Shown here one piece after another: positions 33,235 to 42,828 of a stretch of DNA of 64,000 nucleotides (its first letter is position 1; every line of letters starts with the position of its first letter). The stretch is from JALZMG01 sp963739975 (GTDB lineage Bacteria; Actinomycetota; Acidimicrobiia; Acidimicrobiales; Ilumatobacteraceae), in the NCBI GenBank assembly GCA_963739975.1, contig CAVUCK010000025.1, positions 1 to 64,000 on the forward strand, written 5' to 3'. The notes beneath the pieces are model-generated. The model did no database searches, had not been told where the DNA came from, and worked only from the letters and a program-made list of their open reading frames with translations. A program made the position numbers and the translations under genes.

Positions 33235-34514
33235 CCGGCACGACCCTCTTCGAACAGCGCTCTCGTCTGGGTGTCCAGGTCGGTGATCGCCTCGTCGATC
33301 GAGTAGCCGGGCTCGTAGAAGGCGCGGGTCAGGATCTCGCCCGCGACGTCTTCGATCTCCGGCCACGTCGGCAGCACCGGAGTCCTGCGCATCACGGAGA
33401 TCCCGTCGAGGAACACCTCGTCGTGCTCTGGCGCCTGCGCAGGGTCGAGGAAGGCACCGGCGGCAACCGACCGCAGCGACGGCACCGTGCGGCCGCCGAG
33501 CGCCAGGATGCCCTGGCCGGTCGGTCCACCGGCGAACACGACGAAGCGGGTGGCCGCCTCGAGGTGGTCACCGCCCCGAGCGAGGCAGAAGCCGTCGGAG
33601 TGGAGGATCGTGGATGGCTGCCGTCCGGTCGGCAGCGGCGCCACGTCCCAGTCCAACCCGGCGACCTCGCGGAACGCCGGCACTTCGCGCCGCGACGACA
33701 ACAGCATCGCCAACTTGCCGGCGGTGAACCGGCTCTCCAGGTCCTGGGCGGCCAGATCGGTCTCGTTCGGCACGACCCGGTCGTCGCGCACGAGCCCGAC
33801 GAGGAAGCTCAGCGCCTCACGTGCCTGGGGGGAGTCGAGCGTGAAGTGCGTCGGCGCTGCCGGGTCGTCGGTGAGCTCGCCACCGGCGCCCCACACGAAG
33901 GGCGCTAGGCGGATCACGCTTGGTTCGAGCCCGAGCCCATGGAGGCCGTCACCGGTGAGCGCGATCGCGGCCTGGCGGAACTCGTCCCAGGTCCAGCCAT
34001 CAGTCGGAGGCGCCACGCCGGCTCGCTCGAACAGGATCCGGTTCCAGTAGACGACGAGCGACGACACGTTCTGGGGGAGGCAGCGCAGCTCGCCGTCGAA
34101 CGTGAACGCCTCGATCGGCTGCTCGTAGTACTCGCTGAGGTCGACGCCGGCCTCGTCGAGCCGAGGACCGATCGGTTCCATCGCGTCGCGGGTCACGAAC
34201 TGCGAGTACTCCCGGTAGTTGAGGAGGAAGACGTCGGGAGCCTCGTCCGCGGCGAAGGAGGTGACGAGTTTGGCCAGGTGGTCGGCCTTGCTGCCGATCA
34301 CCTCGGCCTGCACTCGGACGTCGGGGTTCTCGGCTTCGAAGGCGTCGATCAGGAGCTCGTACACGGCCGCCTCTTCGGGCTCGCCCGTGAACTGGAAGCG
34401 GACCGTGGTCAAGCCATCGGCCGACGGGGCGGGGCCGCCGCACCCGGCGAGCAGGACTGTCGCCGCCGCCGCGCCGACCAGCGATCCGACGTGGCGCCAT
34501 CGCCGGCGACTCAT
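33231..34514 (-). CDS. Extracellular solute-binding lipoprotein (family 1)
   Basis: 427 residues. The N-terminus MSRRRWRH is followed by a hydrophobic stretch and the lipobox LLAGC with Cys25, so it should be a lipid-anchored protein on the outside of the membrane. The body (VRFQFTGEPEEAAVYELLID, APDVFLLNYREYSQF, WNRILFERAGV, GWTWDEFRQAAIAL) is typical of family 1 sugar-binding proteins. Its ATG overlaps the stop of the upstream permease gene (ATGA), and its own stop overlaps the ATPase start. It delivers the substrate to the permease pair. Confidence 0.9.
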   Translation of the reverse strand: MSRRRWRHVGSLVGAAAATVLLAGCGGPAPSADGLTTVRFQFTGEPEEAAVYELLIDAFEAENPDVRVQAEVIGSKADHLAKLVTSFAADEAPDVFLLNYREYSQFVTRDAMEPIGPRLDEAGVDLSEYYEQPIEAFTFDGELRCLPQNVSSLVVYWNRILFERAGVAPPTDGWTWDEFRQAAIALTGDGLHGLGLEPSVIRLAPFVWGAGGELTDDPAAPTHFTLDSPQAREALSFLVGLVRDDRVVPNETDLAAQDLESRFTAGKLAMLLSSRREVPAFREVAGLDWDVAPLPTGRQPSTILHSDGFCLARGGDHLEAATRFVVFAGGPTGQGILALGGRTVPSLRSVAAGAFLDPAQAPEHDEVFLDGISVMRRTPVLPTWPEIEDVAGEILTRAFYEPGYSIDEAITDLDTQTRALFEEGRAG

Positions 34515-35356
34515 CTCTCGCCCTCCACCGTGCCGACGAGGAAGGCCCGCTGGGCGGCGACGAAGACGATGAGCGGAGGCAGTGTCACGATCACGGCGCC
34601 AGCGAGCAGCACCGGGAAGTTCGTCGGTTCGAACGCCTGCAGCCGCTCAAGCGCCAATGGCACCGTCACCCGGTCCGGAGACGACAGGTACAGCAGCGGG
34701 TCGACGAGGTTCGACCAGTGGTACGTGAACGCCAGCATGGCCACGGCGAACAGCGCCGGGCGTCCGAGGGGGACTGCGACGACCCACCACGTGCGCAACG
34801 ATGACAGCCCTTCGACACGCGCTGCGTCGAACAGGTTCGACGGGATGCGCCAGTACGCCAACGCGAACAGCAGGACGAAGAACGGGGTCGTCCCGAGCAG
34901 TGCTGGCGCGGCGACGGCGAGCAGCGAGTCCGTCAGGCCGAGCCAGCGGTACACCGTGAAGCGGGGCACCCAGAGCGCGGCGACGGGGACGAGGAGCGCG
35001 AGCAGGCTCAGGGCGACCAGCACCCGCCGCCGCCCGGGTGGCGAGGTGGCGATGACGAAACCCGCCCACGACGCCACCAGTACCGTGACCGGGACGGCGA
35101 GCATCGCGACCACGACGGAGTTGCCGACCGCCGTCCACCACTCCGGCAGGAACCGTGCGACCGCGCCGTAGTTGTCCCACCACAATGGATCGGGGATCCA
35201 CTCCCAGCCATCAGGAGGGGGCTGTCCTGGCATCCGCAGCGAACCGAGCACCATGAACACCGGCAACGTCAAGAAGGCGGCGCACAGGGCGACGGCTGCC
35301 GCGGCGCGGGCCAAACGGCGGGATGCTCGGACCGGCCCAGTCCCCGCTGTTCCCAC
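34511..35356 (-). CDS. Sugar-type ABC transporter permease (MalG/UgpE-like)
   Basis: 281 residues from GTG 35356, the usual size for this class. The frame is open back to 35560, but the extra part is Pro/Ala-rich and lies antisense to the next gene. Five or six hydrophobic helices are visible. The EAA loop reads FDAARVEGLSSLRTWWVVAV, with AA in place of EAA's first Glu. It is the first gene of the operon and shares four bases with the binding-protein gene. TTG 35314 is an alternative start. No room is left for a promoter outside the divergent gene. Confidence 0.85.
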   Translation of the reverse strand: MGTAGTGPVRASRRLARAAAAVALCAAFLTLPVFMVLGSLRMPGQPPPDGWEWIPDPLWWDNYGAVARFLPEWWTAVGNSVVVAMLAVPVTVLVASWAGFVIATSPPGRRRVLVALSLLALLVPVAALWVPRFTVYRWLGLTDSLLAVAAPALLGTTPFFVLLFALAYWRIPSNLFDAARVEGLSSLRTWWVVAVPLGRPALFAVAMLAFTYHWSNLVDPLLYLSSPDRVTVPLALERLQAFEPTNFPVLLAGAVIVTLPPLIVFVAAQRAFLVGTVEGER

Positions 35357-35927
35357 GGCGTGCAGACTGGCCGTTCGGTCGCGATGGCGCAAGCGGCTGC
35401 TGGTCGCCGGCGTTGGCGCACTCGGCTGGTCGGCGCTCGCCTGCGGCGGTGGCCCGGGAGCGGAAACGGCGCCGCCGGGTCTGGCCAGCGCTCCCGCCGA
35501 CGGGTCGACGTCGCCGTCGTTGGCCGGTGGAGCGCCGGGGTTCGGGCAGGGTCCGTACACCGGACCGTGCTACGAGCGTCCCGATGCCGGCACGGCCATC
35601 GGCTGGCTGCCGGCCGATCTGCCGCTCCCCGAAGGGACCTATCCGATCACCCAGCTGCAGGACGACGGCCGGTTCCGGCGAGCGGTGCTGGCGGTCCCCA
35701 TGACGTACGGCGACTTCGTGCAGTTCGTCCTCGCCCGCTGGCCGGACGAGGGATGGATCCTCGGGCGCGGCGAGTCCGAGGTCGGCGAAGCAGAGGATGG
35801 GTTCGTGCGCGGCGACACGTACGGGGCGTTCCGCGCCCGGCGGGTGTACTGCGACGACGGTTGGAGTGAGATCCTCCTCGCCCTCAGTGCGGACCCGCCG
35901 ACCACCACCGTGAGGTCAACCGGATGA
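35253..35927 (+). CDS. Putative lipoprotein, divergent from the ABC operon
   Basis: The mature part begins at a lipobox in RLLVAGVGALGWSALACGGG, with Cys near 35432. The chain of about 155 residues after it contains two further Cys and ends TTVRSTG. No family is recognised. The only in-frame ATG (35253) would give a long basic leader antisense to the permease gene. A GTG at 35360 in the neighbouring frame, joined by one extra base of the kind seen elsewhere in this sequence, would give a normal lipoprotein leader. The start is therefore uncertain. Its stop overlaps the next ATG (ATGA), so the two lipoproteins are probably co-translated. Confidence 0.6.
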   Translation: MNTGNVKKAAHRATAAAARAKRRDARTGPVPAVPTACRLAVRSRWRKRLLVAGVGALGWSALACGGGPGAETAPPGLASAPADGSTSPSLAGGAPGFGQGPYTGPCYERPDAGTAIGWLPADLPLPEGTYPITQLQDDGRFRRAVLAVPMTYGDFVQFVLARWPDEGWILGRGESEVGEAEDGFVRGDTYGAFRARRVYCDDGWSEILLALSADPPTTTVRSTG

Positions 35928-36790
35928 CCCGGCACGCCATCGGCGCGCTGGCGATGTGCACGGCGGTCTCGCTGACCGTCGCCTGCGCAGGAGCGTCGAA
36001 CCAGCTCTCGCGGGACGCCTTCGTGGAGCAAGGAGACGAGCTCTGCACCGGGTACAACGACACGTCCGGACGGTTGATCGCCCAGATCGTCGATGAGGAC
36101 AGCGGTGCGCAGGGCGAGGACTCCCTCGAGGCGAGTGAGCCGGTCCTCCGCGACATGGCTGCCGCCCTCAGCGATCACGTCGGTCGACTCGATGAGCTGG
36201 TGCCACCCGGGGACGCCCAGGAGGCGTTCGCGGCGGCGCGCGACCTCCTGCGCCAAGGCGCAGGTGCGCTGGGTGAAGCCGCCGACGGCGCGGCGTCCGG
36301 TGATCTTCGACGCACGCAACAGTCGTTCGAGCGCTACGCGAAGGCGGTCGACTCGGCGGCCGCCTGGGCCTCGCGCTATGGCTTCCGAGCGTGCGCCCGT
36401 CGGGTCACCATCGAGGAGACCGAGGAGGCGGAGATCGAGGGCGCGCCGCTGCCGCCCGCCGAGCTGGCGGCGTTCTGCGCGGAGGTGGCCGGGTTCAGCG
36501 ACGCGCTCGCCTCCCTACCTCGCGACTCGTCGGCGGCGGAGCTGGAGGAGCGCTTGCTCGACCTGTCGTTGCGCGCCGCTGCGCTCGCCGACCTCCCTCC
36601 TCCGGGTACCGGCAGCGCGCTGGGCGAGGTTCGCGCCGCACTCGAGGCGGTGACGAAGGAAGCCGCCGAGCACGGGTACGACCTCGGGGCGGCGGCCGCC
36701 GAGGGTGCGGACGTGCTGGCTCCGTTGGAGTCGGCGCGCGCCGCCTTGGAGGTGCGGGTGTTCGGCATCGGCGCCTGCTCCGGGACGTAA
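35924..36790 (+). CDS. Putative lipoprotein, helical, function unknown
   Basis: 288 residues with a leader MTRHAIGALAMCTAVSLTVAC, giving a likely lipid attachment at Cys21. The rest is Ala/Glu/Leu-rich and mostly helical by eye, with charged stretches such as EETEEAEIEG. Four further Cys are present (DELC, RAC, AFC, GAC). No known family is recognised. It overlaps the upstream lipoprotein gene by four bases. A surface or periplasm-like location is inferred from the leader only. Confidence 0.65.
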   Translation: MTRHAIGALAMCTAVSLTVACAGASNQLSRDAFVEQGDELCTGYNDTSGRLIAQIVDEDSGAQGEDSLEASEPVLRDMAAALSDHVGRLDELVPPGDAQEAFAAARDLLRQGAGALGEAADGAASGDLRRTQQSFERYAKAVDSAAAWASRYGFRACARRVTIEETEEAEIEGAPLPPAELAAFCAEVAGFSDALASLPRDSSAAELEERLLDLSLRAAALADLPPPGTGSALGEVRAALEAVTKEAAEHGYDLGAAAAEGADVLAPLESARAALEVRVFGIGACSGT

Positions 36791-36796
36791 GTGGCC

Positions 36797-36810
36797 GTGA
36801 CTAATGTCAC
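36797..36810. promoter_or_regulatory. Small inverted repeat upstream of the HYR-domain gene
   Basis: gtgac-taat-gtcac, an exact 5-bp dyad six bases after the lipoprotein stop and about 80 bases before ATG 36892. It could be an operator or a weak hairpin. Nothing more can be said. Confidence 0.25.
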
Positions 36811-36891
36811 ACGCAGGGGATGGCCCGGTGCTTGCGCCCGGTCAGGCCGCGGAGTAAGTGACTCGTTGGGGGGCGACCGAGGGAGCACGCG

Positions 36892-39800
36892 ATGCGAGGG
36901 AGTCGTCGGTGGGGTCGTCGCGGCGGGGTGGGCACGGCGTTCTCCGTGGTCGTCCTCTTCGCCAGCGCCAACGTCGTGTTCGGCCACGCCAACTCGTGGG
37001 TCCTCGAGAGCGAAGGTGGCCTCAACAGCTTCGACGCGATCGAGACGAATGCCAACAACGAGGCCCGCCCCAACCTGTGTGAGGGGAAGATCGGCATTCC
37101 GTTCGGTGGCGACCCCGGGTGGGTGCGCACGAACGGCAGCCCAGATCCGAACACGCCGTTCGTCGAGGCAAGCGGGCAGGTCCTGCCCGATCTCAGCTAC
37201 AAGACGAACCCCTTCGTCACCCACACGGACGCGCCGTTCAACCACTACAGCCACGACATCAACGTCTTCGTGACGCTGGACAAGCCCTTCCGGCAGCTGC
37301 TGGGATCCGGAAACTTCGAGTACTTCCAGGACAGCGGCGACCCCATCGGCGTCGAGAACGAGCACAGCATGATCGAGATGGAGTGGGAGCGCAGTGGTGT
37401 CCCGTTCTTCGCCTATCCCGCGCAGTCCGATCGGATCACCGTGTGGGGCCCGCACGTGTGGGACTGCGGCCACGGCGAACTGCACTTCGACTTCGGCACC
37501 GATCCCCCGACGGTCCATCCGATCAGCTTCCGCACGGAGATCCATTCGCCCGTCGGCTGGGTGTCGTTCCGCAACACCGCCGCCGTCAGCGACCGCGACC
37601 AGACGCCACCGGCGGGCAAGAAGGACCAGGACCCGTGGGTGTGGTACGAGGCCACCGACCACCAGGGCGTCGCCACCACGTTGCCGTCCACGCCGCTGGG
37701 GAACACCCCGGTGCAGGCCACCGTCGCCGACGCCTTCTTCAGCACCTATGGCGGGAACATCCCGGAGTCGCTGAACGGCTGCGACGACAGCACCGTCGTC
37801 GCCGACGGGACCGTCGACGCCGACTGCCTGAGCAACTTCGGCGAGGACTTCGAGTGGGCCCAGCCGCTGCTCAACCAGGACTACGAATTCTTCGTGCCGG
37901 CGCCGCCGAGACCGAGCGCCGGCTCGGTCCTGGTGTGGGAGTCCGTGGACCGCTGCGAAGACGACGTGCCGGACAGCCCTGGCAACCCGCCGTTTGACAA
38001 CGTCGAGGACGTCTCCGAAGCGGATGACGGCGCCGAGGACATCGGCCCGCCCACCTGCAACATCCCCGACGAGGTCGTGCCGGCCACAGTGAACGGCCAA
38101 CCCGGCGTCCAGGTCACCGTCAGGGCACAGACGAGCGACGCCACCTACCCGTCGAACAACTACGTGGCGTTCGCCAAGACCTACAAGGTGGCCTGGGACG
38201 AGGCGCAGCCCACCCGGCCACGGACGTTCGACGTCTCGTTCGGCAACCTCAGGGTGTTCGACGACACCGAGGACCAGGGCAACGACGGCGAGTGGGTGAT
38301 CTCGCTCGTGGCCAACCAACGCTGGCAGCACCCCGTCGAGGGCAACGGCGACGACGGTGCCCCGTTCTGGGAGAACGGCTCCCTCGACGACGGCTGCGAC
38401 GACGATGACGCCTGCACCTACGGCACCGGCGTCTCGTTCGGCGGCATCGGCATCGTGCCCGGTGAGGCGCTCAACGTGAAGATGCACGGCTGGGACGACG
38501 ACACGACGTTCATCCAGGACAACGACGTCAACGAGGTGCTGCCGGTCGTCAACGTGTTCCACCCGCTCTCGGGGCTGCCGGGCAGCTTCGTGCAGACCGG
38601 ACAGAACATGGCGGCGATCACGACCGACGGTGCCTACACCCTCGGGTACACGGTCTCCGAGACGACACCGGCTGCCGCCGACGCCAGGCACGTTGACGAT
38701 CGGCGATCCGAAGTACGGCCCCAACGCCGACACCGGCGGTGAGGCGACGCGCATCTCGGCCGCCACACCGCTGACGTTCAGCGGTTCCGACGGCGTCGCC
38801 CTGCAGTACAAGTTCTGGCTCGACGGTGAGGACAAGCCGGCGGCCTGGCAGACGGACTCGACCGCCCCGTTCAACGTGTCCCTCGCTGGCGCACCACAGG
38901 ACGGGCGGTATCGGATCGAGTTCCGGCCGGTCTCCGCCGGCGGGGTCGTCGGGACCCCCGGCTTCGCCTTCGTCGAGCTGGACACCACCCCGCCGACGCT
39001 GACGCTGCCCGACGACTTCGAGGTCTTCGCCAACCAGACCGAGGGAGCCGACGTCACCTACACGTTCTCGGCGACCGACAGTCTCCCTGGACCCGTCACC
39101 GCCTCCTGCGACCCGGCGCCAGGGTCGCTGTTCCCCAACGGCACGAACGCGCCGCTCGTCACGACCGTCAACTGCGTCGCCGCCGACGCTGTGCTGAACG
39201 AGTCGACCGGCAGCTTCGACGTCACCGTGATCTCGCCGGTCGGTTACATCAACGACTACGCCCTGCTCGGCGTGGAGTGGCTCGACCTGCGGCCGGATGC
39301 GGCGGTGGCTTCGGGCAACGTCGGTGTGTACGACGCCTCCGGGGGGCTGCCGGGATCCGCCGGGCTCGAACTGCAGGTCCAGCTCGACGGGAGGCTGCCG
39401 ACCGACGGCCTCGTGGCCGGTGACACCATCTCGCTCGGCGCCCGCGTCGTGGCGGGAGACGTCGTGTACGCCGACGCCCTCACGGCCGACGAAACGGCGA
39501 CGTTCACGCCCCACGGGCCGTGCGACCCCGAGGCACCCGCCGACCTCGACCGCTGCGGGTACGTGCCGCTGTGGGCCGACCTCCCTGAGTTCCTGACCGG
39601 GTCGCCGGGAACGGGAAGTGTCAAGTTGGGCGGGACGGCCAACCCGCTGGCGCCCAGGTGCCTACGGGGACGTCGAGCTGAAGCCCAACGCCATCGCCAC
39701 GTTGACCGGTGGTGACTACTCCTTCGCGTCGTTGCACCTCAAGCCGGGTTCGACGCTGCGCTTCGCCGGTGCGGCCACCGTGCGGATCGCCGGGCGCCTG

Positions 39801-40064
39801 ATCGTCCAGAACGGCGTGATCGCGCCGGAAGGCGCGATGACGGCCAGCGACCTCGTCATGTACGTCGCCGGCACCGATCAGGTCCCGAACAAGTGGGCCG
39901 TCGACATCTGGGCACCATCGACGGTCAGCGCCAACATCTACGCCGCCAACGGAACCCTGGTGCTCGGGAACAACTCGACGTTCACCGGCGCAGCCATCGG
40001 CCTGCGACTCGACATCGGCAGCGATGTCGCCGTCACCCTCGATTCGGCGTTCCTGCTCCCCTGA
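36892..40064 (+). CDS. Secreted HYR-domain protein with beta-solenoid-like C-terminus (two frame breaks)
   Basis: The start at ATG 36892 is supported by GAGGGAG six bases upstream. A basic, hydrophobic leader (MRGSRRWGRRGG, then FSVVVLFASANVVFG) suggests export. The first 600 residues match no family I recognise; they include FNHYSHDINVFVTLDKPF and DRITVWGPHVWDCGHG. An HYR domain follows at about 38990-39240 (TTPPTLTLP...VTASCDPAPGSLFP...VNCVA). The C-terminal part (39660-40064) has NAIATLTGGDYSFASLHLK and SANIYAANGTLVLGNNSTFTG, like solenoid or polymer-forming tails. The frame is lost at an extra A at 38686 and again at an extra A at 39656. Both sit in a C-A-GG context, and removing them restores one protein of about 1,055 residues. 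Confidence 0.72.
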
Positions 40065-40147
40065 CCCGTTCTGTCAGTCGCCGACGACCGTTGTGAGTCG
40101 ATTGCGACGGCCAGAACGGCGCGGCACGCCGAAGACCATCCCGCGAA

Positions 40148-40176
40148 GTGTCAACCTCAGGTTCAGCGTTCGACAC
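40148..40176. promoter_or_regulatory. Nested dyad upstream of giant gene B
   Basis: gtgtc (40148-40152) and gacac (40172-40176) enclose aacct-c-aggtt (40153-40163). A nested symmetric element in an otherwise non-coding gap suggests an operator. No matching regulator is encoded nearby. Confidence 0.3.
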
Positions 40177-40202
40177 TGCTTCCTCGTCGTGGACAAGAGT
40201 TC

Positions 40203-40265
40203 CTGGTCAGGCGCCTGAAAACCGCTTGCAATCGCCCAGATCGAAGGACCAGAGTTCTTGACCAG
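40203..40265. promoter_or_regulatory. Possible leader RNA structure before giant gene B
   Basis: ctggtca (40203-40209) pairs exactly with tgaccag (40259-40265), enclosing 49 bases. Both arms are preceded by agagttc, giving a combined direct and inverted arrangement. It does not match any riboswitch consensus I know. The segment 40065-40264 holds no gene. Confidence 0.25.
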
Positions 40266-40325
40266 TGGCAGGTCGTCTGCTGCAGAGGGAGCTGAGCGTC
40301 GTCGAGTCCGCCGACAACGCGTTGT

Positions 40326-42828
40326 GTGTTGGAAGCAGGGACCGGAGGTCGTCGGTCATCCGTGGCGTGCCCTGGGTCGCGGTCGCCCTCGTGGCCGGCC
40401 TGCTGCCCCAGCTCCGCGATGTCCGACTCGACGACGAGTCGAACGACCAGCGCGGCGGCCGCCCAGTACGCCACCGCAACGACCGCGCCGGACGTGGAGG
40501 CGACGGCGACGCTGACCGACCGTGACGTGGCCGCGGTGCGTGACGCCGCCGGCGCCAGCTGGCCGAACGCTGACATGTCCGCGGTCACCGTCCGCGTCGC
40601 TCCGCTCGCCGGTCGTCGTCTCGCCGCCACGATCGGTCGCACGATCACGTTCGACGACAACGCCGCCGGGTTCGGCTGGTTCGTCGACACGACCCCGCAG
40701 GTCGACGAGGAGTTCGTGGACCGCGACGGGCGGATGCTCGCCCGGGCCGGCTCACCGGCATCCGGCCGGATCGACCTCGTCACCGTGCTCGCCCACGAGC
40801 TCGGACACGTCGCCGGTTTCGCCCACGTCGACGAGGACCGCCACGGCGACCTGATGGCCGGCGAGATCACCCCGGGGGAGCGCAGGACCGAGACCCGGAC
40901 CGTCGTTCGCGCCGGCGGCACGGCGAGCACCCGTGTTCAACTGCTCCAGGCCACCGCCACGGCCACGCCGGCGTCGAGCGATCCGCCCGCCGAGGAGCCG
41001 TCGTCGGCGGATCCACCGATCACCGAACCGGAGCCGAGCCCGCCGGAGGCCGAGGCGCCGGCGGAGTCGGCCGAGCCGCCGACCGCCGAACCCGTGCCCG
41101 ATGAGCCCGAGCCTGAGCCGACCGCCACCGAGCCGACGTCCAGCGAGCCGACCCCCGACGAGCCGACCTCCGCCGAGCCGGATGCAGGAGCGACCGCATC
41201 GGACGCCGGAGCGTTCGAGCCCGCCCAGGACGAAGCCACCGTCGCTGCGGAACACGACCCCGCCGGCACACCCACAGCGAGCACGTCGGCGGCGCCGGCG
41301 CCCGAGGAGGCCGTCTCCGAGCCGCCCGGACCGGCGGCCCCGGCAACGAGTGCACCGACCGCCCCCGCACCGGCGCTCGTGGATCCCGAGCCGGCCGCCC
41401 CGCTGGTGCCGGCACCGGCAGCGATGGTGAGCGGCGCCGAGCCCGTGGCCGCGGTCACGGTCGCCGACGCGCAGATCATCCGGCTCGACCTCGACGGGGC
41501 CGCCGACCTGACCTACGACGGACCGGTCACGATCGCCGCCGTCGACGTGCCGGCGTTCATCGCTCCGGGCATGTTCGCCGGTCAGGAGGGCGTCGTCGTC
41601 GCCGCCATGCTCGCCGTGCTCGAGCTGCTCTTCGCCGACCAGAACGTGGTCTTCACCATCGACCCGGTCGCCGACGGCGTGGAGCACTCGGTGATCTACG
41701 TCGGCGGCACGGGATCCGAGTTCGCCGAGTACGGCACGCTGTGGGGCATCTCGGAGCACATCGACCACGGCAACGTCGACCGTGCCGATGTCGCCTTCGT
41801 GTTCAGCAGCAACGTCGCGTCGTTGGCGGTCAACGCCGGCGGGTTCGGCGCCGATCTCGCCCAGTACGTGGCCCACGAGGCGGCGCACCTGCTCGGCTAC
41901 GAGCACATCTACACCCCCCACACCCACGACGAGGAGCACGCCCTCGCCGAGGTCGCGTTCAAGCCCTACACCCACGTCGAGATCGCCAAGGACGTGCGTG
42001 ACGACCTGCTCGCCGACGGCCTGATCACCATCTCCGGCACCGACGCCTCGGGCAACCAGTTCACGAACACCTACACCGTGCACCCGCGGATCCTGGAGGC
42101 GCTGGAGAAGTACCCGTCCTTCTACTACGCCGGCGCGGTCGGGCCCGACGGCTTCCCCGACGTGACGATGGGGCAGCGCAACATCCACCCCAACGACACC
42201 GGCACGTGGATCGCCCGCGTCTTCGACATGGCGTGGGTGGCCCAGACCTCCCCCTCGTACACGGAGGTCGAGCGCCTGCAGATCCTCGCCTTCGCCTACG
42301 GCTTCGCCACCCACGCCGCCGGTGACCTCTTCGCCCACACCCTCGTCAACGAGTTCACCGAAGGCGTCTTCCCCGCCATCGCCGATCTCGTGATCGGCAC
42401 CGTCACGAGCGACGCCCGCGAGCTGGCCAACGGGCTGCGCCACTTCTTCATCGAGGACTACATCAACCAGGCGATGCTCCGGTTCGACGAGAACGGCGTC
42501 CGCGACCTGCTGCCCGACGGCGACATCAGCAGCGACGCCACGGCGCGCATCGCCTTCGACGCACCGATCCGATTCATCTACGAGACGCTGCTGGTGCCGT
42601 TCCCCGGCGACCCGTCGGCGGCCGCCGACACGGATCGCACGACGCTCGACGCGGTCGCCGCCGCCGGCCTGAGCCCCGCCCGGTTCGAGCGGTCCGACGG
42701 CGGGAGCTTCATCCTCGACGGGTTCCAGATGGGCATGAAGATCTTCGGGTTCGGCTTCGCCAACGCCGCCAACAACGGCGAGTTCACCGTGCTCACGGTC
42801 AGCGACACGGTGGTGGAGATCCTCGAGC
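40326..42828 (+). CDS. Giant protein B, segment 1: metzincin-like, second HExxH and zinc-phospholipase C-like domains
   Basis: Numbering is from GTG 40326. A HELGHVAGFAH motif lies at residues 157-167 (zinc protease-like), followed by DLMAGE. A Glu/Pro/Ala-rich linker covers about residues 215-365. A second zinc motif, HEAAHLLGYEH, lies at about 517-527. Then comes a region with FYYAGAVGPDGFPDVTMGQR and GFATHAAGDLFAHTLVNEFT (663 on), typical of zinc-dependent phospholipase C-like proteins. The true N-terminus is unclear. Frame 2 upstream, from GTG 40265, encodes VPWVAVALVAGLLPQ, a fine signal sequence that would join this frame after one extra base. A frame break at 42828 (extra C) leads to segment 2. 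Confidence 0.75.
40530..40880 (+). other. Metzincin-like protease domain at the start of protein B
   Basis: Counterpart of the domain at 29050-29430. Both have a strand with 'T-I/V-x-x-D' followed by 'A-A-G-x-G/W-x', then 'RIDLVTVLAHELGHVAGFAH' or 'RIDLLTVVLHELGHAIGFHH', then a Met segment. Zinc ligands His157, His161 and His167 (numbered from 40326) and Glu158 are all present, so it could be active. Confidence 0.6.
42090..42480 (+). other. Zinc-dependent phospholipase C-like domain in protein B
   Basis: The segment reads EALEKYPSFYYAGAVGPDGF, then MGQRNIHPND, then FAYGFATHAAGDLFAHTLVN, then GLRHFFIEDYINQAM. The HxxxDxxxH motif (HAAGDLFAH, 42312-42338) and nearby His/Asp are the metal-binding pattern of this fold. 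Family members hydrolyse phospholipids, though some relatives inside giant proteins have no tested activity. Confidence 0.55.

Noticed and set aside
33235..33366. Longer N-terminus for the ABC ATPase
   Set aside because: The added 44 residues are Arg-rich, overlap the binding-protein gene in another frame and precede the normal start of the ATPase fold.
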